Assembly: GCA_027618995.1 (NCBI GenBank)
Contig: JAQCGO010000003.1
Location: 1-64,000 of the forward strand
Length of the DNA stretch: 64,000 nt
Source: Pseudomonadota bacterium
GTDB lineage: Bacteria; Pseudomonadota; Gammaproteobacteria; Steroidobacterales; Woeseiaceae
Reading direction: 5' to 3'
Shown piece by piece: positions 1-8,681 of the stretch. The first letter of the stretch is position 1. Every line of letters begins with the position of its first letter. Under the pieces are notes generated by a model that worked only from the letters and a program-made list of their open reading frames with translations, was not told the DNA's origin and ran no database searches. The position numbers and the translations under genes are program-made.

Positions 1-696
1 CGAGAGATTTGGAAGGCTGCCGATCTCAGACCGCATCGGTTAAAAACGTTCAAGATCAGTAACGACCCACAGTTTGCCGAGAAAGTCATCGATGTCGTGA
101 GCCTGTATATGAATCCGCCCGACAATGCCATGGTCCTATCGGTCGATGAAAAGACGCAGATCCAGGCGCTCGATCACACACAGCCCATGTTGCCTCTGCG
201 CCCCGGACAGATCGAACGCCGCACGCATGATTACACGCGCCATGGCACAGCAAGTTTGTACGCGGCTTTCGATATCGCGTCAGGCGAGATCATGGGTCGG
301 GTGACACGCCGCCATCGAGCCAAGGAATTCCTGGCCTTCCTGCGACAAATTGACAAGGCAGTGCCCGACGAACTTGATGTCCATCTTATTCTTGATAACA
401 GCAGCACACACAAGACCAAAGCTGTACAAAGATGGCTAACGGCACGCCCACGATTTCACACCCACTTCACGCCCACCAGTGCCTCGTGGTTGAACGCGGT
501 TGAAGGCTGGTTTGCACAGTTGGAACGTCGTGCGCTGCAACGAGGTACCTTTACCAGTGTTGCCGAGTTGCGAGAAGCCATCCGCCAATTCATCAAGGCG
601 CACAATGTTGAGACTGCCAAACCCTTTCGCTGGACAGCATCAGCAAACGCCATCATCGCTGCGACCAACCGCGCTAAACAGCATGCCGACGCGTGA
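1..696 (+). CDS. IS630-family transposase, 5'-truncated by window edge
   Basis: The frame is open from base 1, so the N-terminal helix-turn-helix part lies outside the window; a GTG at 97 is only an internal codon. What remains is the DDE catalytic domain that cuts and joins the transposon ends. The first Asp is in LSVDEKTQIQALD, the second in HLILDNSSTHKT, and the Glu in SASWLNAVEGWF, in the order and spacing of IS630/Tc1-mariner transposases. It ends in a normal stop, with the element terminus about 30 bases later, and shows no frameshift in the visible part. It sits tail to tail with hppA. The family assignment is secure; whether the whole element is intact cannot be seen. Confidence 0.9.
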   Translation, partial: REIWKAADLRPHRLKTFKISNDPQFAEKVIDVVSLYMNPPDNAMVLSVDEKTQIQALDHTQPMLPLRPGQIERRTHDYTRHGTASLYAAFDIASGEIMGRVTRRHRAKEFLAFLRQIDKAVPDELDVHLILDNSSTHKTKAVQRWLTARPRFHTHFTPTSASWLNAVEGWFAQLERRALQRGTFTSVAELREAIRQFIKAHNVETAKPFRWTASANAIIAATNRAKQHADA

Positions 697-726
697 AAGT
701 AAACGAACTAATCAAACGGGACACTA
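1..726 (+). mobile_element. IS630-like insertion sequence, right end
   Basis: The transposase is followed by a short non-coding tail ending in GGGACACTA (718-726). Read from outside this is TAGTGTCCC, a terminus common in IS630-type elements, which insert at and duplicate a TA dinucleotide; 725-726 would be that TA. The left end is outside the window, so the inverted repeat cannot be matched. The boundary is inferred from the motif alone. Confidence 0.6.
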
Positions 727-752
727 GTCCTGTGGGAGGCCTCCTTCTACAG
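727..752 (+). repeat. REP-like short repeat, copy 1
   Basis: The segment contains TCCTGTGGGAGGCCTCCTTC with a GGAGGCCTCC palindrome. A close copy lies in the opposite orientation at 27003-27028, where the core GCCTCCCACAGGA is identical. Both copies sit directly after the 3' end of a gene or element, as REP-type intergenic repeats usually do. Only two copies are visible, so the family size is unknown. Confidence 0.5.
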
Positions 753-774
753 CATGGCGAACATTCGCTGTGGT

Positions 775-2823
775 CTAGAGGTACGGCACCATCAGGAGCG
801 CGACAATGTTGATGATCTTGATCAGCGGATTGATCGCCGGGCCGGCCGTATCTTTGTACGGGTCGCCAATGGTGTCACCGGTGACTGCGGCTTTGTGTGC
901 GTAGGAGCCCTTGCCACCACAGTTACCATCTTCAATGTATTTCTTGGCGTTATCCCATGCGCCGCCACCTGTGGTCATCGAAATCGCGACGAACAGGCCG
1001 GTAACAATCGTGCCGAGCAATAATCCGCCAAGCGCTTCGGCGCCGAGCAGAAAGCCGACAGCCAGAGGTACCGCGATCGGGAGCAGCGACGGTACGATCA
1101 TCTCCTTGATGGCCGCCTTGGTCAGCAGATCAACGGCCCGGCTGTAGTCCGGCTTGCCCGTACCTTCCATGATGCCTTCGATCTCGCGGAACTGGCGTCG
1201 CACTTCGGTAACCACTGCGCCTGCCGCCCGACCAACGGCTTCCATGGCCATGGCACCGAACAGGTAGGGCACGAGGCCGCCGATGAACAGGCCAATAATT
1301 ACCCGATAGTCGTTGAGGAGAAACGTCACGCCCTTGCCTGCTTCACCCAGGGCATTGTTGTAGTCGGCAAACAGCACGAGTGCTGCGAGACCGGCCGAAC
1401 CGATTGCGTAACCTTTGGTCACCGCCTTGGTCGTATTGCCGACCGCATCGAGCTGGTCAGTGATCTTACGTACTTCCGGCGGCAAATCGGACATTTCAGC
1501 GATGCCGCCCGCGTTATCAGTGATAGGACCGAACGCGTCCAGCGCAACCACGACCCCGGTCATCGACAGCATCGCCGTCGCCGCAATCGCGATGTTGTAC
1601 AGACCGCCCATCGGCACGCCTTCCGGCGCCAGCTGGAACGCGCCCCAGATGCTGGCGCAGACGGCCAGAACCGGCAGCGCCGTTGCTTTCATCGAAATAC
1701 CCAGGCCGGCAATAATATTGGTCGCATCGCCAGTCAGCGATGCATTGGCGATCGTCTTTACCGGGCTGTATTCAGTGCTGGTGTAGTACTCGGTGATGAC
1801 GACCATCGCGGCTGTCAGAGCCAGGCCAATCAGCGCGGAATAGAAAATACTGTCAGCGGCAGCGTTGCCGCCCAGCATCATGTCAATAACAAAGTAGAAT
1901 GCGACAGCGGCCAGCACGCCCGATACGATCATGCCTTTGTACAGTGCGACCATGACCTTGCCGCCGTCCGAAGTCTTGACGAAGAACGAGCCGATAATGG
2001 ATGCGACGATCGAGACGGCACCGAGGACCAGCGGGAAAATCACGGCCTCGATTCCATAGCTACCGACCACCAGGCTGCCAAGCAGCATCGTGGCGATGAT
2101 GGTCACTGCATAGGTTTCGAACAAGTCAGCGGCCATACCTGCGCAATCGCCCACGTTGTCGCCGACGTTGTCAGCGATCACGCCCGGGTTGCGTGGGTCG
2201 TCTTCCGGAATGCCGGCTTCGACTTTGCCGACGAGATCGGCACCGACATCGGCACCCTTGGTGAAAATGCCACCGCCAAGTCGAGCGAAGATCGAAATCA
2301 GCGAGCCGCCGAAGGCCAGGCCGACCAGCGCGTGAATTGCCTTGTCACTCGATATGCCCATCGACGTCAGCAGATAATAGTAACCGGCGACACCGAACAG
2401 GCCGAGTCCAACCACCAGCATGCCGGTGATCGCGCCGCCGCGAAACGCAACGTTCAGAGCCGGGTTTACGCCAAGTGTTGCGGCCTGCGCGGTACGCACG
2501 TTAGCACGAACAGACACGAACATCCCGATGTAGCCAGCGAGTCCGGAGAAAATAGCACCAATCGCGAAGCCGCCGGCGGTATGCCAGCCGAGTGCGAAAC
2601 CAAGGACCAAAAACAACAGAATGCCGACGATACTGATCGCCTGGTACTGGCGGTTCATGTACGCATTGGCGCCTTCCTGAATGGCTTTCTGAATTTCCTG
2701 CATGCGTGCATTACCTGCAGGCTGCTTGAGAATCCACCGTGTTGAAATGCCACCAAATGCGATGGCAAGAAGGCCCGCAGCAATGGCCAGATACAAAGCC
2801 ATTTCAGTAGTGATCGCTGTCAT
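775..2823 (-). CDS. hppA: Membrane-bound proton-translocating pyrophosphatase (K+-independent type)
   Basis: This is a 682-residue multi-spanning inner-membrane enzyme that hydrolyses cytoplasmic pyrophosphate and pumps protons outward. The PPi/Mg site [11 protein letters not shown] is at about residues 192-202, followed by [19 protein letters not shown]. In [10 protein letters not shown] (about 462-471) Lys466 and Thr469 occupy the positions that separate K+-independent enzymes (K..T) from K+-dependent ones (A..G), so this one should not need potassium. Length is normal for bacterial H+-PPases. The ATG at 2823 is the natural start. It lies downstream of the PPi-dependent phosphofructokinase on the same strand, separated by 133 bases containing a GC-rich palindrome. 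The shared substrate suggests a PPi-based energy economy. Confidence 0.96.
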   Translation of the reverse strand: MTAITTEMALYLAIAAGLLAIAFGGISTRWILKQPAGNARMQEIQKAIQEGANAYMNRQYQAISIVGILLFLVLGFALGWHTAGGFAIGAIFSGLAGYIGMFVSVRANVRTAQAATLGVNPALNVAFRGGAITGMLVVGLGLFGVAGYYYLLTSMGISSDKAIHALVGLAFGGSLISIFARLGGGIFTKGADVGADLVGKVEAGIPEDDPRNPGVIADNVGDNVGDCAGMAADLFETYAVTIIATMLLGSLVVGSYGIEAVIFPLVLGAVSIVASIIGSFFVKTSDGGKVMVALYKGMIVSGVLAAVAFYFVIDMMLGGNAAADSIFYSALIGLALTAAMVVITEYYTSTEYSPVKTIANASLTGDATNIIAGLGISMKATALPVLAVCASIWGAFQLAPEGVPMGGLYNIAIAATAMLSMTGVVVALDAFGPITDNAGGIAEMSDLPPEVRKITDQLDAVGNTTKAVTKGYAIGSAGLAALVLFADYNNALGEAGKGVTFLLNDYRVIIGLFIGGLVPYLFGAMAMEAVGRAAGAVVTEVRRQFREIEGIMEGTGKPDYSRAVDLLTKAAIKEMIVPSLLPIAVPLAVGFLLGAEALGGLLLGTIVTGLFVAISMTTGGGAWDNAKKYIEDGNCGGKGSYAHKAAVTGDTIGDPYKDTAGPAINPLIKIINIVALLMVPYL

Positions 2824-2935
2824 TCATCTGTCTCCTGACGTAATTCCTGGATGTAGAACGCACCCGCCGCCGCCTGATGTAACACCGACATACGGGTACG
2901 TGGGTCGAGAAGTTTTTCTCTGATTTATTGTTTTC

Positions 2936-2950
2936 CCCGGCCGGGCCGGG
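2936..2950. repeat. GC-rich palindrome between phosphofructokinase and hppA
   Basis: CCCGGCCGGGCCGGG is self-complementary and could form a tight hairpin in the PFK-hppA intergenic stretch. On the transcribed minus strand it is followed by GGAAAACAAT rather than a U tract, so it is not a canonical intrinsic terminator. It may slow transcription or protect the PFK mRNA 3' end; that is inference. Confidence 0.35.
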
Positions 2951-2956
2951 CGCGAA

Positions 2957-4219
2957 TCATATCACAAATCTGGTCTTTAGCCGTGGCCTCACAGCAACAC
3001 CCCTGAGCGCGACATAATCCGGTAAACCATTGATATATTTAGGGTAATCCTCACCCTTGATCAGGGGTTGCAGGTAGCGGCGCGCGGCGGCGGTGATGCC
3101 GAACCCGTCCTTGCTAATGAAGCGTCGCGGCAACATTTTTTCCTTGTTGGCGATGCGGGCAAGCGGCGCCGATTCGATGCGCCAGCGGTACGGCTGGTCA
3201 GATAGCCGCTTGATGACGGGCATGACCGACGTCTTGCCTTGCAAGGCAAACTGTACGGCGGCCTTGCCTACGGCGTAGGCCTGTTCGACGTCGACCGCCG
3301 ATGCAATATGTCGCGCGGAGCGCTGCAGGTAATCGGCAACGGCATAATGGTATTTGAAGCCGAGCTTGTCGCGCACCATGCCGGCGACCACGGGCGCGAC
3401 GCCGCCAAGCTGGGCATGGCCGAACGCATCGCGAGTACCCGCTTCTGCGAGAAACGTGCCGTTCGCGTAGCGTGCGCCCTCGCTGACGACAATGACGCAG
3501 TAGTCGTAGTCACGCACGCAATCCCGAACTCGCTTCAGAAATGCGCTTTCGTCAAACGCAACTTCGGGAAACAGGATGATATGGGGCGCGTCCGCGGGGC
3601 CGTTCCCGGCCAGTCCGCCCGCTGCGGCAATCCAGCCGGCGTGACGGCCCATGACCTCAAGCACGAATACCTTGGTCGAGGTCTTCGACATCGACTGCAC
3701 ATCCAGGGCTGCTTCCCTGGTCGAGACCGCGACGTACTTGGCAACCGAGCCGAAGCCTGGACAGGTGTCGGTAACTGGCAAATCGTTGTCGACCGTTTTC
3801 GGAATGCCCAGGCAGGTCACGGGGAAGCCCATTTGCTTGGAAATCTGCGACACCTTGTGCGCCGTATCCATTGAATCATTGCCGCCGTTATAAAAGAAAT
3901 ACGAAATATTATGGGCGCGAAAGACTTCGATGAGCCGCTCGTACTCGGCGCGGTTTTCCTCCAGGCTGCGGAGTTTGTATCGCGCCGATCCAAATGCGCC
4001 GCCCGGTGTGGTCATCAGGCCGCGGATCGTGCGAGCCGATTCCTTGTTGGTATCGATCATGTCTTCGGTGAGTGCACCGATAATGCCATTGCGTCCGGCA
4101 TACACATTTGCGATCCGATCGCGATGTTTACGTGCCGTTTCGATCACGCCGCAGGCGCTGGCATTAATAACTGCGGTCACACCGCCGGACTGGGCATAAA
4201 AAGCGTTTGCTGCTGACAT
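2957..4219 (-). CDS. pfp: Pyrophosphate-dependent 6-phosphofructokinase
   Basis: It phosphorylates fructose 6-phosphate reversibly using PPi instead of ATP. The phosphate-donor site reads GGNDS (about 112-116), and the catalytic loop reads PKTVDND (about 140-146). The Asp in GGNDS and the Lys in PKTVDND are hallmarks of PPi-using enzymes; ATP enzymes have GGDGS and PGTIDND. MGRHAGWIAAAGG follows. I chose the ATG at 4219 because GGAG lies 9 bases upstream and the protein then begins MSAANAFYAQSGG, matching the family N-terminus; an upstream in-frame ATG at 4249 adds ten non-conserved residues. The product is about 420 residues. It is divergent from adk and precedes hppA on its strand. Confidence 0.93.
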   Translation of the reverse strand: MSAANAFYAQSGGVTAVINASACGVIETARKHRDRIANVYAGRNGIIGALTEDMIDTNKESARTIRGLMTTPGGAFGSARYKLRSLEENRAEYERLIEVFRAHNISYFFYNGGNDSMDTAHKVSQISKQMGFPVTCLGIPKTVDNDLPVTDTCPGFGSVAKYVAVSTREAALDVQSMSKTSTKVFVLEVMGRHAGWIAAAGGLAGNGPADAPHIILFPEVAFDESAFLKRVRDCVRDYDYCVIVVSEGARYANGTFLAEAGTRDAFGHAQLGGVAPVVAGMVRDKLGFKYHYAVADYLQRSARHIASAVDVEQAYAVGKAAVQFALQGKTSVMPVIKRLSDQPYRWRIESAPLARIANKEKMLPRRFISKDGFGITAAARRYLQPLIKGEDYPKYINGLPDYVALRGVAVRPRLKTRFVI

Positions 4220-4269
4220 GAAGACTTTCTCCGCTCCGATAATTTGCAAGGCTGCGAGGATAGCATTGA

Positions 4270-4298
4270 TTGACCTGTGCGCTCATTGCCGGTAGCGT
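4270..4298 (+). promoter_or_regulatory. Putative sigma-70 promoter for adk
   Basis: TTGACC (4270-4275) is followed by a 17-base spacer and TAGCGT (4293-4298), 30 bases before the adk start. The -35 and spacing are good; the -10 is weak, matching TATAAT at only three positions. Confidence 0.4.
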
Positions 4299-4328
4299 AC
4301 GGCCCCGCTTAATTAGACAGAGAAAAGT

Positions 4329-4970
4329 ATGCGCATCGTATTGCTCGGCGCGCCCGGCTCCGGCAAGGGCACACAGGCCAAGAATCTGATGGCGGAACGT
4401 AATATCCCGCAGATCTCGACCGGCGATATGCTGCGCGCGGCGGTTGCGGCAGGTACGCGTTTTGGCGTCAAGGCGAAGGCGATCATGGACGCCGGCAACC
4501 TGGTTTCAGACGACATCATGCTGGGCATTATCAGCGAGCGTCTCGCCGAGGCGGATGGCAGCGAAGGTTTTATTCTGGATGGTTTTCCGCGTACCGAGCA
4601 GCAGGCACTGGATCTCGCCGAATTGCTGGACGAAATGAGAACGCCGCTCGATGCTGCCGTATTGATGGACGTCGACTTTGACATCCTGATGAAGCGCCTG
4701 ACCGGCCGGCGTACCTGCTCGCTGACCGGCAAGCTGCTGAACGTGCATTTTTCAAGCCAGCAGGAGCTTGACGATTGTGTCAATGCCGGCGGCGAATTGC
4801 TGCAACGCGAAGATGACAACGAGGACGTTATCCGTAATCGGCTGGACGTCTACCGAACCCAAACCGAGCCGCTGATCGGTTTCTACCGCAAGCGCGGCAT
4901 GCTGCGTACCGTAAACGCCGATGGCTCCATCGACGATGTCTACGAAAGGTTTACGGCCGCCCTACAATAG
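4329..4970 (+). CDS. adk: Adenylate kinase
   Basis: It interconverts ATP + AMP and 2 ADP in the cytoplasm. The P-loop GAPGSGKGTQ is at residues 7-16, the AMP-binding region is ISTGDMLR, and FILDGFPRT and GRRT follow, giving a long-form enzyme of 213 residues. The LID segment TCSLTGKLLNVHFSS...LDDCVNAGGEL resembles the four-Cys zinc LID but keeps only the first Cys of each CxxC pair; the partners are Thr and Ala, so it should not bind zinc. It ends 9 bases inside the opposing rnd gene. Adk also removes AMP produced with PPi by synthetase reactions, which fits its placement beside two PPi-using enzymes. Confidence 0.97.
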   Translation: MRIVLLGAPGSGKGTQAKNLMAERNIPQISTGDMLRAAVAAGTRFGVKAKAIMDAGNLVSDDIMLGIISERLAEADGSEGFILDGFPRTEQQALDLAELLDEMRTPLDAAVLMDVDFDILMKRLTGRRTCSLTGKLLNVHFSSQQELDDCVNAGGELLQREDDNEDVIRNRLDVYRTQTEPLIGFYRKRGMLRTVNADGSIDDVYERFTAALQ

Positions 4971-6035
4971 CTGTTGCAGGCGCTGGCCAACGACGCCGTT
5001 TCGCCAGCCACTGAATACGCGGGACTCGCGATTGCCGTCAATGACGACCGCAGTCAGTTCTTTTTTCGATGCCACGGTTTCCGCCGCCATTCCCAGCTCG
5101 CCCGCGCATTCTGCAACGACCTGTTGCAGCTTCTTCAACAGTAGTTTCTGCGCCTCGTCCGGTGCCCCAGGCGGCAGGTAACCATCATCGTCACCCTGGC
5201 TGGCAGCCACCAGATCAAGAATCTGCTTGCCCGAGCGCCGCACCAGGCCGCCGGGCAGGTCGGCGATGCCGTCCAGTTCGGCGACGGCCTGCGGCAGGCG
5301 AGTGGCGATCTCGAGCAATGCCGAGTCCTTCGCTATCCACTGTCGCGGGCGGTTGGCGCGCAATGCCTCGGATTCGCGCCAGGAAGCGAGTTCCGAGGCA
5401 GCGACACGACGCCGGCCGCGCAGATGTCTTGCGCCCTTGAGTCGATGGATCGCCTGTTGCGGGTCGATATCGTAGAGCGCCGGGTTCAACAACATCGCCG
5501 AGTCCTCGTCGGCCCAGGTCAGGCGACCGAGTTTGTCCAGCTGCTCCGCCAATACGTCTCTGGCCGGTAGCAGGTATTGCACATCCTCGGCAGCGTATTG
5601 CAGCACTTCGCTGGCCAATGGTCGCCGCGACCAGTCGGCACGTGTGTGCGACTTTGGCAATGCGACGCCGAACAGCGTGTTGACGAGATTCGCATAGCCA
5701 AGTTGTGGTGCGTGGCCCAGTAATCCGGCAGCAACCTGGGTGTCGAACAATCGCGGCGGCATGCGTTCGGCGGCCTGGTAAATGACTTCGATATCCTGGC
5801 GCGCCGAATGCACCACCCAGCCGGATTGCATCACGGCATCCCAGAACTGTTGCATGTCCGTATTGCTCAGCGGGTCAACGCAATAGATGGCGCTGGTCGT
5901 CGCAACCTGTACCAGACACAGCTCGGCGAAAAAAGTCTTTTCGCGCATGAATTCCGTGTCCAGCCCTATGAAGGTCGATGCGCGTAATTCGCCGGCAATT
6001 TGTTCGACTTGATCGACGATGGAGTATTCAGTCAT
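4962..6035 (-). CDS. rnd: Ribonuclease D
   Basis: A 3'-5' exoribonuclease that trims tRNA precursors and other structured RNA 3' ends. The DEDDy domain shows ExoI DTEFMRE near residues 26-32, ExoII VVHSARQDIEV, and ExoIII YAAEDVQYL with the characteristic Tyr. An HRDC-type helical domain fills the middle to C-terminus (RLKGARHLRGRRR onward). The chosen ATG at 6035 begins MTEYSIVDQVEQ, as in the family; the frame is open further upstream to 6077 without conserved sequence. The product is about 357 residues. It converges on adk with a 9-base overlap. Confidence 0.93.
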   Translation of the reverse strand: MTEYSIVDQVEQIAGELRASTFIGLDTEFMREKTFFAELCLVQVATTSAIYCVDPLSNTDMQQFWDAVMQSGWVVHSARQDIEVIYQAAERMPPRLFDTQVAAGLLGHAPQLGYANLVNTLFGVALPKSHTRADWSRRPLASEVLQYAAEDVQYLLPARDVLAEQLDKLGRLTWADEDSAMLLNPALYDIDPQQAIHRLKGARHLRGRRRVAASELASWRESEALRANRPRQWIAKDSALLEIATRLPQAVAELDGIADLPGGLVRRSGKQILDLVAASQGDDDGYLPPGAPDEAQKLLLKKLQQVVAECAGELGMAAETVASKKELTAVVIDGNRESRVFSGWRNGVVGQRLQQLL

Positions 6036-6090
6036 GAAGGTTGTATCGGATTGTCTGGTCAGAGGTTTCGGAACCAAAGACTAACATGCG

Positions 6091-6630
6091 ATGATTGTCG
6101 GCACCGACCGTTGTTGTGTAACGCCCTTGCTGCTATTCGTTAAAACATTGTTCGATATCGCCATGCTGCGTAAGGGGCCGCAGCATATTCCGCGTTCCGG
6201 CATCCTGCTGCTGCTGGCGATCCTGTTGTGGGTCGTCGCGGTGTTGGCTGCGCTCGTGCTCATTGATCGTTTCGACGAACCCGATGTGGTGCTCGAATTT
6301 TTCAGTGTGCTCATTGCCGTCGTCTGTTATTCGGCCATTGTTCTTGCCTCGGGGCAGGGGCCGCGACTGACGCAGACGATCACGGCGATTCTCGGCTGCG
6401 GCGCATTGCTGACGATCACGCTGGTCGCCGGCTATGTATTGCTGCAGCCGTTCATCGGCGCTGCGTTGATGACGCTGGTCGCGTCTCTTATTCTGTTATG
6501 GTCGCTATCCATCAAAGGTCATATCATTGCCAGTGCGATCAATCGGCACTGGTACGTCGGCCTGACGATCGCGGTTTCCATCTTCGTCCTGCAAAGCCTG
6601 GCTAACAAATTCGTAACCTCGGCGACCTGA
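6091..6630 (+). CDS. Small integral membrane protein, function unknown
   Basis: A protein of up to 179 residues with about four or five hydrophobic helices (GILLLLAILLWVVAVLAALVL, a stretch around VLIAVVCYSAIVLA, then LLTITLVAGYVLL and LMTLVASLILLW). A short cytoplasmic-looking segment, MLRKGPQHIPRSG, comes just before the first strong helix. The start is uncertain: ATG 6091, TTG 6127 and ATG 6163 are all possible, and the last two fit better because the conserved-looking part begins there. It lies 9 bases upstream of mpl and is probably cotranscribed with it. I do not recognise a named family, and no catalytic motif is visible. Confidence 0.7.
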   Translation: MIVGTDRCCVTPLLLFVKTLFDIAMLRKGPQHIPRSGILLLLAILLWVVAVLAALVLIDRFDEPDVVLEFFSVLIAVVCYSAIVLASGQGPRLTQTITAILGCGALLTITLVAGYVLLQPFIGAALMTLVASLILLWSLSIKGHIIASAINRHWYVGLTIAVSIFVLQSLANKFVTSAT

Positions 6631-6638
6631 GACACTGC

Positions 6639-8009
6639 ATGCACATACACATACTCGGCATTTGCGGCACATTCATGGGCGGCGTGGCCGCGCTCGCGCG
6701 GGCTGCAGGATTTCGCGTGACGGGATGCGATGGCAATGTATATCCGCCGATGAGCACGCAGTTGCGCGATCTGGGGATCGAAGTTCACCAGGGCTACGAC
6801 GCGGCGCAACTTGATACGCGGCCGGATTGTGTTGTGGTGGGCAATGTCATGAGCCGTGGCGTTGAGGTTGTCGAGGCTATGCTGGATCGCGGCATTCCCT
6901 ATACATCCGGCCCGCGCTGGCTGGCGGACAACGTGTTACGCAACCGGCATGTAATGGCCGTCGCAGGTACGCACGGTAAAACCACGACCGCAAGCATGTT
7001 GGCCTGGATTCTGCAGGATTCGGGACACGCACCGGGATTTCTGATTGGTGGCATCCCGGTCAATTTTGGCGTGTCGGCAAGTTTCGGCGAGTCGGAGTTT
7101 TTTGTCGTTGAAGCGGATGAATACGACACCGCTTTCTTCGACAAGCGCGCCAAGTTCGTGCACTACGGACCGCAGACGCTGGTGTTGAACAACCTGGAAT
7201 ACGACCACGCCGACATCTATGCGGATCTTGCGGCGATCCGCTGGCAGTTTCATCAGTTGCTACGGACGGTGCCGGGCAGTGGCCGGGTCATCGTCAACGC
7301 ACACGATGAAAATTTGTCGGAAGTCATAGCGGCGGGTTGCTGGACGTCGGTTGAAACGTTTGCGAGCGAAGGGCTGGCAGGATGGACGGCAAAGTTCGCC
7401 GATGCGACAGAGCGCCGGATCGAGGTCAGCGACCCGGATGGCCAGTCCGGCGAAGCCCGCTGGCAATTGGGCGGAACGCACAATCTGGAGAACGCCGTTG
7501 CCGCGATAGCGGCGGCGCGCTCAGCGGGTGTGTCACTGCAACAGGCGCTGCAGGCGATGGCGCGCTTCGAAGGCGTCAAGCGCCGCCTGGAAAGGACGGC
7601 CACGGTCGGTAACATCGCGATCTACGACGACTTTGCGCATCATCCGACGGCGATTCGTCGCACCATCGCCGGCGTGCGGCGGCGTTACCCGGGGCAACGT
7701 GTGATCATCGCCATCGAGCCGCGCTCGAATACGATGAAGCTCGGCGTGCATAACGCCGAATTAGGCAGTTCGCTGGCGGATGCCGATGGTATATGGATGT
7801 ACCGGCCGCAAGATATGGATGCCGGGTTCGATGCGTCGTTGGCGGGGCTTGGCGACCGGCTGCGTATGTTTGCCGATTACGACCAACTGGTCGGCGATAT
7901 GTCGACCAAAGTTATGCCGGGTGATCAGGTCATTTTCATGAGCAATGGCGGTTTTGGGTCCGCCCGCCAGACGCTGACGGCTGTGCTGCAGCGTACCCGA
8001 GGCGGTTGA
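6639..8009 (+). CDS. mpl: UDP-N-acetylmuramate:L-alanyl-gamma-D-glutamyl-meso-DAP ligase
   Basis: This murein-recycling enzyme re-attaches the tripeptide released from old peptidoglycan to UDP-MurNAc, bypassing MurC, MurD and MurE. It has the Mur-ligase layout: an N-terminal UDP-binding fold opening MHIHILGICGTFMGG, the ATP loop [12 protein letters not shown], the central VVEADEYDTAFFDKR typical of Mpl rather than MurC, and a C-terminal domain with IYDDFAHHPTAI. The 456-residue length is normal. Its presence implies meso-DAP peptidoglycan with recycling. It follows the membrane protein gene by 8 bases and is separate from the main dcw cluster, which has its own murC at 56511. Confidence 0.95.
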   Translation: MHIHILGICGTFMGGVAALARAAGFRVTGCDGNVYPPMSTQLRDLGIEVHQGYDAAQLDTRPDCVVVGNVMSRGVEVVEAMLDRGIPYTSGPRWLADNVLRNRHVMAVAGTHGKTTTASMLAWILQDSGHAPGFLIGGIPVNFGVSASFGESEFFVVEADEYDTAFFDKRAKFVHYGPQTLVLNNLEYDHADIYADLAAIRWQFHQLLRTVPGSGRVIVNAHDENLSEVIAAGCWTSVETFASEGLAGWTAKFADATERRIEVSDPDGQSGEARWQLGGTHNLENAVAAIAAARSAGVSLQQALQAMARFEGVKRRLERTATVGNIAIYDDFAHHPTAIRRTIAGVRRRYPGQRVIIAIEPRSNTMKLGVHNAELGSSLADADGIWMYRPQDMDAGFDASLAGLGDRLRMFADYDQLVGDMSTKVMPGDQVIFMSNGGFGSARQTLTAVLQRTRGG

Positions 8010-8058
8010 GGCTGCCGAGCGTCTATACTTGAAGCAGGTATTGCTGTCGGGTCCGAAC

Positions 8059-8634
8059 GTGCAAGTTCCGCTGTTTCCCCTGAATACGGTGCTATTTCCG
8101 GGTGGTCCACTCCCGCTGAGAATTTTTGAGCCGCGCTACGTCGACATGGTGAGTCATTGCATGCGGCACGAATCGCCGTTCGGTGTACTGTTGATTCGGG
8201 ATGGTGGTGAAACCGGGTCGGCAACCACGTACAACGTCGGCACACTCGCGCGCATCAGCGACTGGTATCAGGGCAGTGACGGGCTGCTCGGTATCACGGC
8301 CATCGGCGAGCAGCGCTTCCGGCTCATTTCGAGCCAGCGTCAGGTTGACGGCCTCAATGTCGGTGAAATTGAAATTCTGGACAACGAACCGCGATTGCCC
8401 TTGCCGGACGAGTATCAGGGAATCGCGACGATACTCGCCGGCGTGCTTGATGATCTGGGTCGACTCTATGAGTCCCTCGACCGCCGATTCGACGACACGG
8501 GCTGGGTGACATCAAGGTTTGTTGAAATTCTGCCGATTGATCTCGCGGAAAAACAGCGCTGCCTCGAGCAAAGTGATCCTCTCGAAAGACTGCGAATCGT
8601 GCGCCGTGTCCTCGACGCGACACGCAACTCCTAG
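8059..8634 (+). CDS. LON peptidase substrate-binding domain protein
   Basis: A stand-alone version of the N-terminal (LAN/PUA-like) substrate-binding domain of Lon protease, without the ATPase or protease parts. The signature PLFPLNTVLFPGG then LPLRIFEPRYVDMV is complete, and FGVLLIRDG and ARISDWYQ follow. I favour the GTG at 8059 because it yields MQVPLFPLNTV, the usual family N-terminus; a TTG at 8029 adds ten residues. A TATACT (8024-8029) looks like a -10 hexamer, which also argues for the later start. The cellular role is not established; such proteins are presumed adaptors or sensors in protein turnover. It converges on hemL across a strong hairpin. Confidence 0.88.
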   Translation: MQVPLFPLNTVLFPGGPLPLRIFEPRYVDMVSHCMRHESPFGVLLIRDGGETGSATTYNVGTLARISDWYQGSDGLLGITAIGEQRFRLISSQRQVDGLNVGEIEILDNEPRLPLPDEYQGIATILAGVLDDLGRLYESLDRRFDDTGWVTSRFVEILPIDLAEKQRCLEQSDPLERLRIVRRVLDATRNS

Positions 8635-8646
8635 CCAACACGTCGA

Positions 8647-8672
8647 GGTCAGAGCCCTGCGGGGCTCTGACC
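8647..8672. terminator. Perfect hairpin between convergent genes
   Basis: GGTCAGAGCCC, a 4-base loop TGCG, then GGGCTCTGACC: an 11-bp perfect stem between the LON-domain gene and hemL, well placed to end both transcripts. Neither side has a long T tract. The same GGTCAG-GCC core recurs in the inverted repeat at 45113-45177, so it may be a member of a repeat family recruited as a terminator. Confidence 0.6.
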
Positions 8673-8681
8673 CTGATCGAT

